From assembly GCA_014885115.2 (NCBI GenBank), contig WKLE02000552.1:27898-69115 (forward strand): a stretch of DNA of 41,218 nt. Direction: 5' to 3'. The number at the start of each line of letters is the position of its first letter. The first letter of the stretch is position 1. Shown one piece after another: positions 40,507 to 41,218 of this stretch. The notes below the pieces were generated by a model. That model made no database searches, was not told the origin of the DNA, and was given only the letters and a program-made list of their open reading frames with translations. This DNA comes from Asterionellopsis glacialis (taxonomy: Eukaryota; Bacillariophyta; Plagiogrammaphyceae; Rhaphoneidales; Asterionellopsidaceae). The position numbers and the translations under genes are program-made.

Positions 40507-41019
40507 CAACAATTGGTAGAGTACATAAATGGGGCCTTTGTAGTGCATGATGATAAGCAAAGTCACAAATGGTGGTATGTGTACCCTAGGCAAATGTGTA
40601 ATAGTTAGCGATTCAACCAAGCAAAAATCAAATGCCCAAAGCTTTACCGAAGCGGAATTAAACGGTATCGATGATGAAATTGCCAAAGTTCTATGGTTAA
40701 AGAAATTCATCAAATGGCAGGACACAAAGTTATACTCAACATCATTGGTCAAGACAATACCAGTACCCAGAAACTGGCAGATAACAGCAGAGCAAGCACT
40801 GGCAAAAGAACTCGACACTTCGATATCAAATTATTTTATGTTACAGATTTAGTCCACCAAGACAAAGGAGTAATCAAGTACTGTCCAACCGATGACATGA
40901 TGGCAGATTATTTGACCAAACCATTAAGTGGATATAAGTTCCGCAAATTTAGAGATTTAATAATGAACTTCAGTGGAAAGAGTCATCGATTTGGCCAGCA
41001 GGAGTGTGTTGGGCAATAG
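40507..41019 (+). pseudogene. pol: copia RNase H remnant
   Basis: Two overlapping frames. One reads SFTEAELNGIDDEIAKVLWL (40650-40710) and the next TGKRTRHFDIKLFYVTDLV and CPTDDMMADYLTKPLSG, the standard end of copia pol. The final codons overlap the presumed start of the 3' LTR. Confidence 0.82.
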
Positions 41020-41218
41020 AGTTAGAGATAGGTATATTTCGCAAATTAGGAATAAAGAGAGAGTAAAAATTACTTACGTCAGTTTGAGTCTGATTCAGTC
41101 GTGATCGGATATTCTATCCATATTGAAAAGAATCTTATTAGAACATTCTTCGGAACATCGACAATCCGTATTTTAGCTCAACTGAATCTTAGGTTACCAG
41201 GTAGAGGGTTTATTAGTA
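41007..41218 (+). repeat. candidate 3' LTR, incomplete at window edge
   Basis: Starts TGTTGGGCAATAGAG directly after the purine-rich CAGCAGGAG, the usual polypurine-tract to LTR transition (LTRs begin TG). The other end is outside the window and no 5' copy is present to prove it. Confidence 0.45.

Larger units (their letters stand above)
36100..41218 (+). mobile_element. degenerate Ty1/copia-type LTR retrotransposon
   Basis: All parts of a copia polyprotein appear in the order gag, protease, integrase, reverse transcriptase, RNase H, on the plus strand, but in several frames with stops and frameshifts, so no intact gag-pol remains. The order integrase before reverse transcriptase is diagnostic of copia. 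The style (KEHALNYQE in gag; CPTDDMMADYLTKPL at the end of RNase H) fits the CoDi group of diatoms. A candidate 3' LTR begins TGTTGGG at 41007 and runs off the window. A matching 5' LTR and primer-binding site were not found near 36000. Composition is A-rich and distinct from the genes at left. Confidence 0.85.

Overview
This is nuclear DNA from a eukaryote, almost certainly a diatom; I cannot name the species. The genes carry short GT-AG introns of about 75-260 bp with typical GTAAGT-like donors. Several proteins begin with a signal peptide whose cleavage point is followed by Phe, which is the bipartite plastid presequence of algae with secondary red plastids. The right end holds a decayed Ty1/copia element of the kind common in diatoms. 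One run of 19 N (14314-14332) marks an assembly gap.

Layout, left to right. RluA-type pseudouridine synthase (+, 165-1790). Xylulokinase (-, 2358-4464, 2 exons). Plastid peroxiredoxin-like protein (+, 4931-6061). SLC43/FMP42-like MFS transporter (-, 7042-8916, 4 exons), divergent from a mitochondrial FAD D-lactate dehydrogenase (+, 9433-11466, 5 exons). Probable nuclear protein with a GNAT-like core (-, 11735-13321). Plastid J-domain protein (+, 14364-15485). YjbQ/UPF0047 protein (-, 15622-16398). A foldback repeat (16637-16799). Class 3 lipase (+, 17225-19062, 2 exons). A perfect 77-bp tandem duplication (19571-19724). Truncated dynamin-type GTPase (+, 19905-20666). HXXXDG acyltransferase-like protein (-, 20976-22550). 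Membrane-anchored alkaline-phosphatase-superfamily enzyme (-, 23195-25081, 2 exons). GST-HIT fusion (+, 25518-26872, 3 exons). DDX6/Dhh1 RNA helicase (-, 27349-28728, 2 exons). NmrA-like reductase (+, 30068-31096). Plastid HAD phosphatase with a C-terminal zinc ribbon (+, 31759-33201). Vanadium-haloperoxidase-like protein (-, 33694-35349, 2 exons). Degenerate copia retrotransposon (about 36100 to the right edge).

The left 35 kb is ordinary gene-dense diatom chromosome: genes alternate strand, share short divergent promoters or convergent 3' ends, and do not form one pathway. A theme is organelle targeting: six products (pseudouridine synthase, peroxiredoxin-like, J-domain, YjbQ, GST-HIT, HAD) have plastid-type or plastid-like leaders, one is mitochondrial, and the haloperoxidase-like and phosphatase-like proteins enter the secretory route. 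I found no CRISPR array, rRNA or tRNA gene, and no convincing new multi-gene system. The most notable items are the GST-HIT fusion, the HAD-zinc ribbon fusion, the haloperoxidase-like protein with Ser in place of the usual active-site His, the GTPase that stops right after its G4 motif, the foldback repeat, and short TACC(A/T)GGTA-type words that recur in the non-coding gaps. Exon borders were placed by hand from reading frame, splice consensus and family homology.
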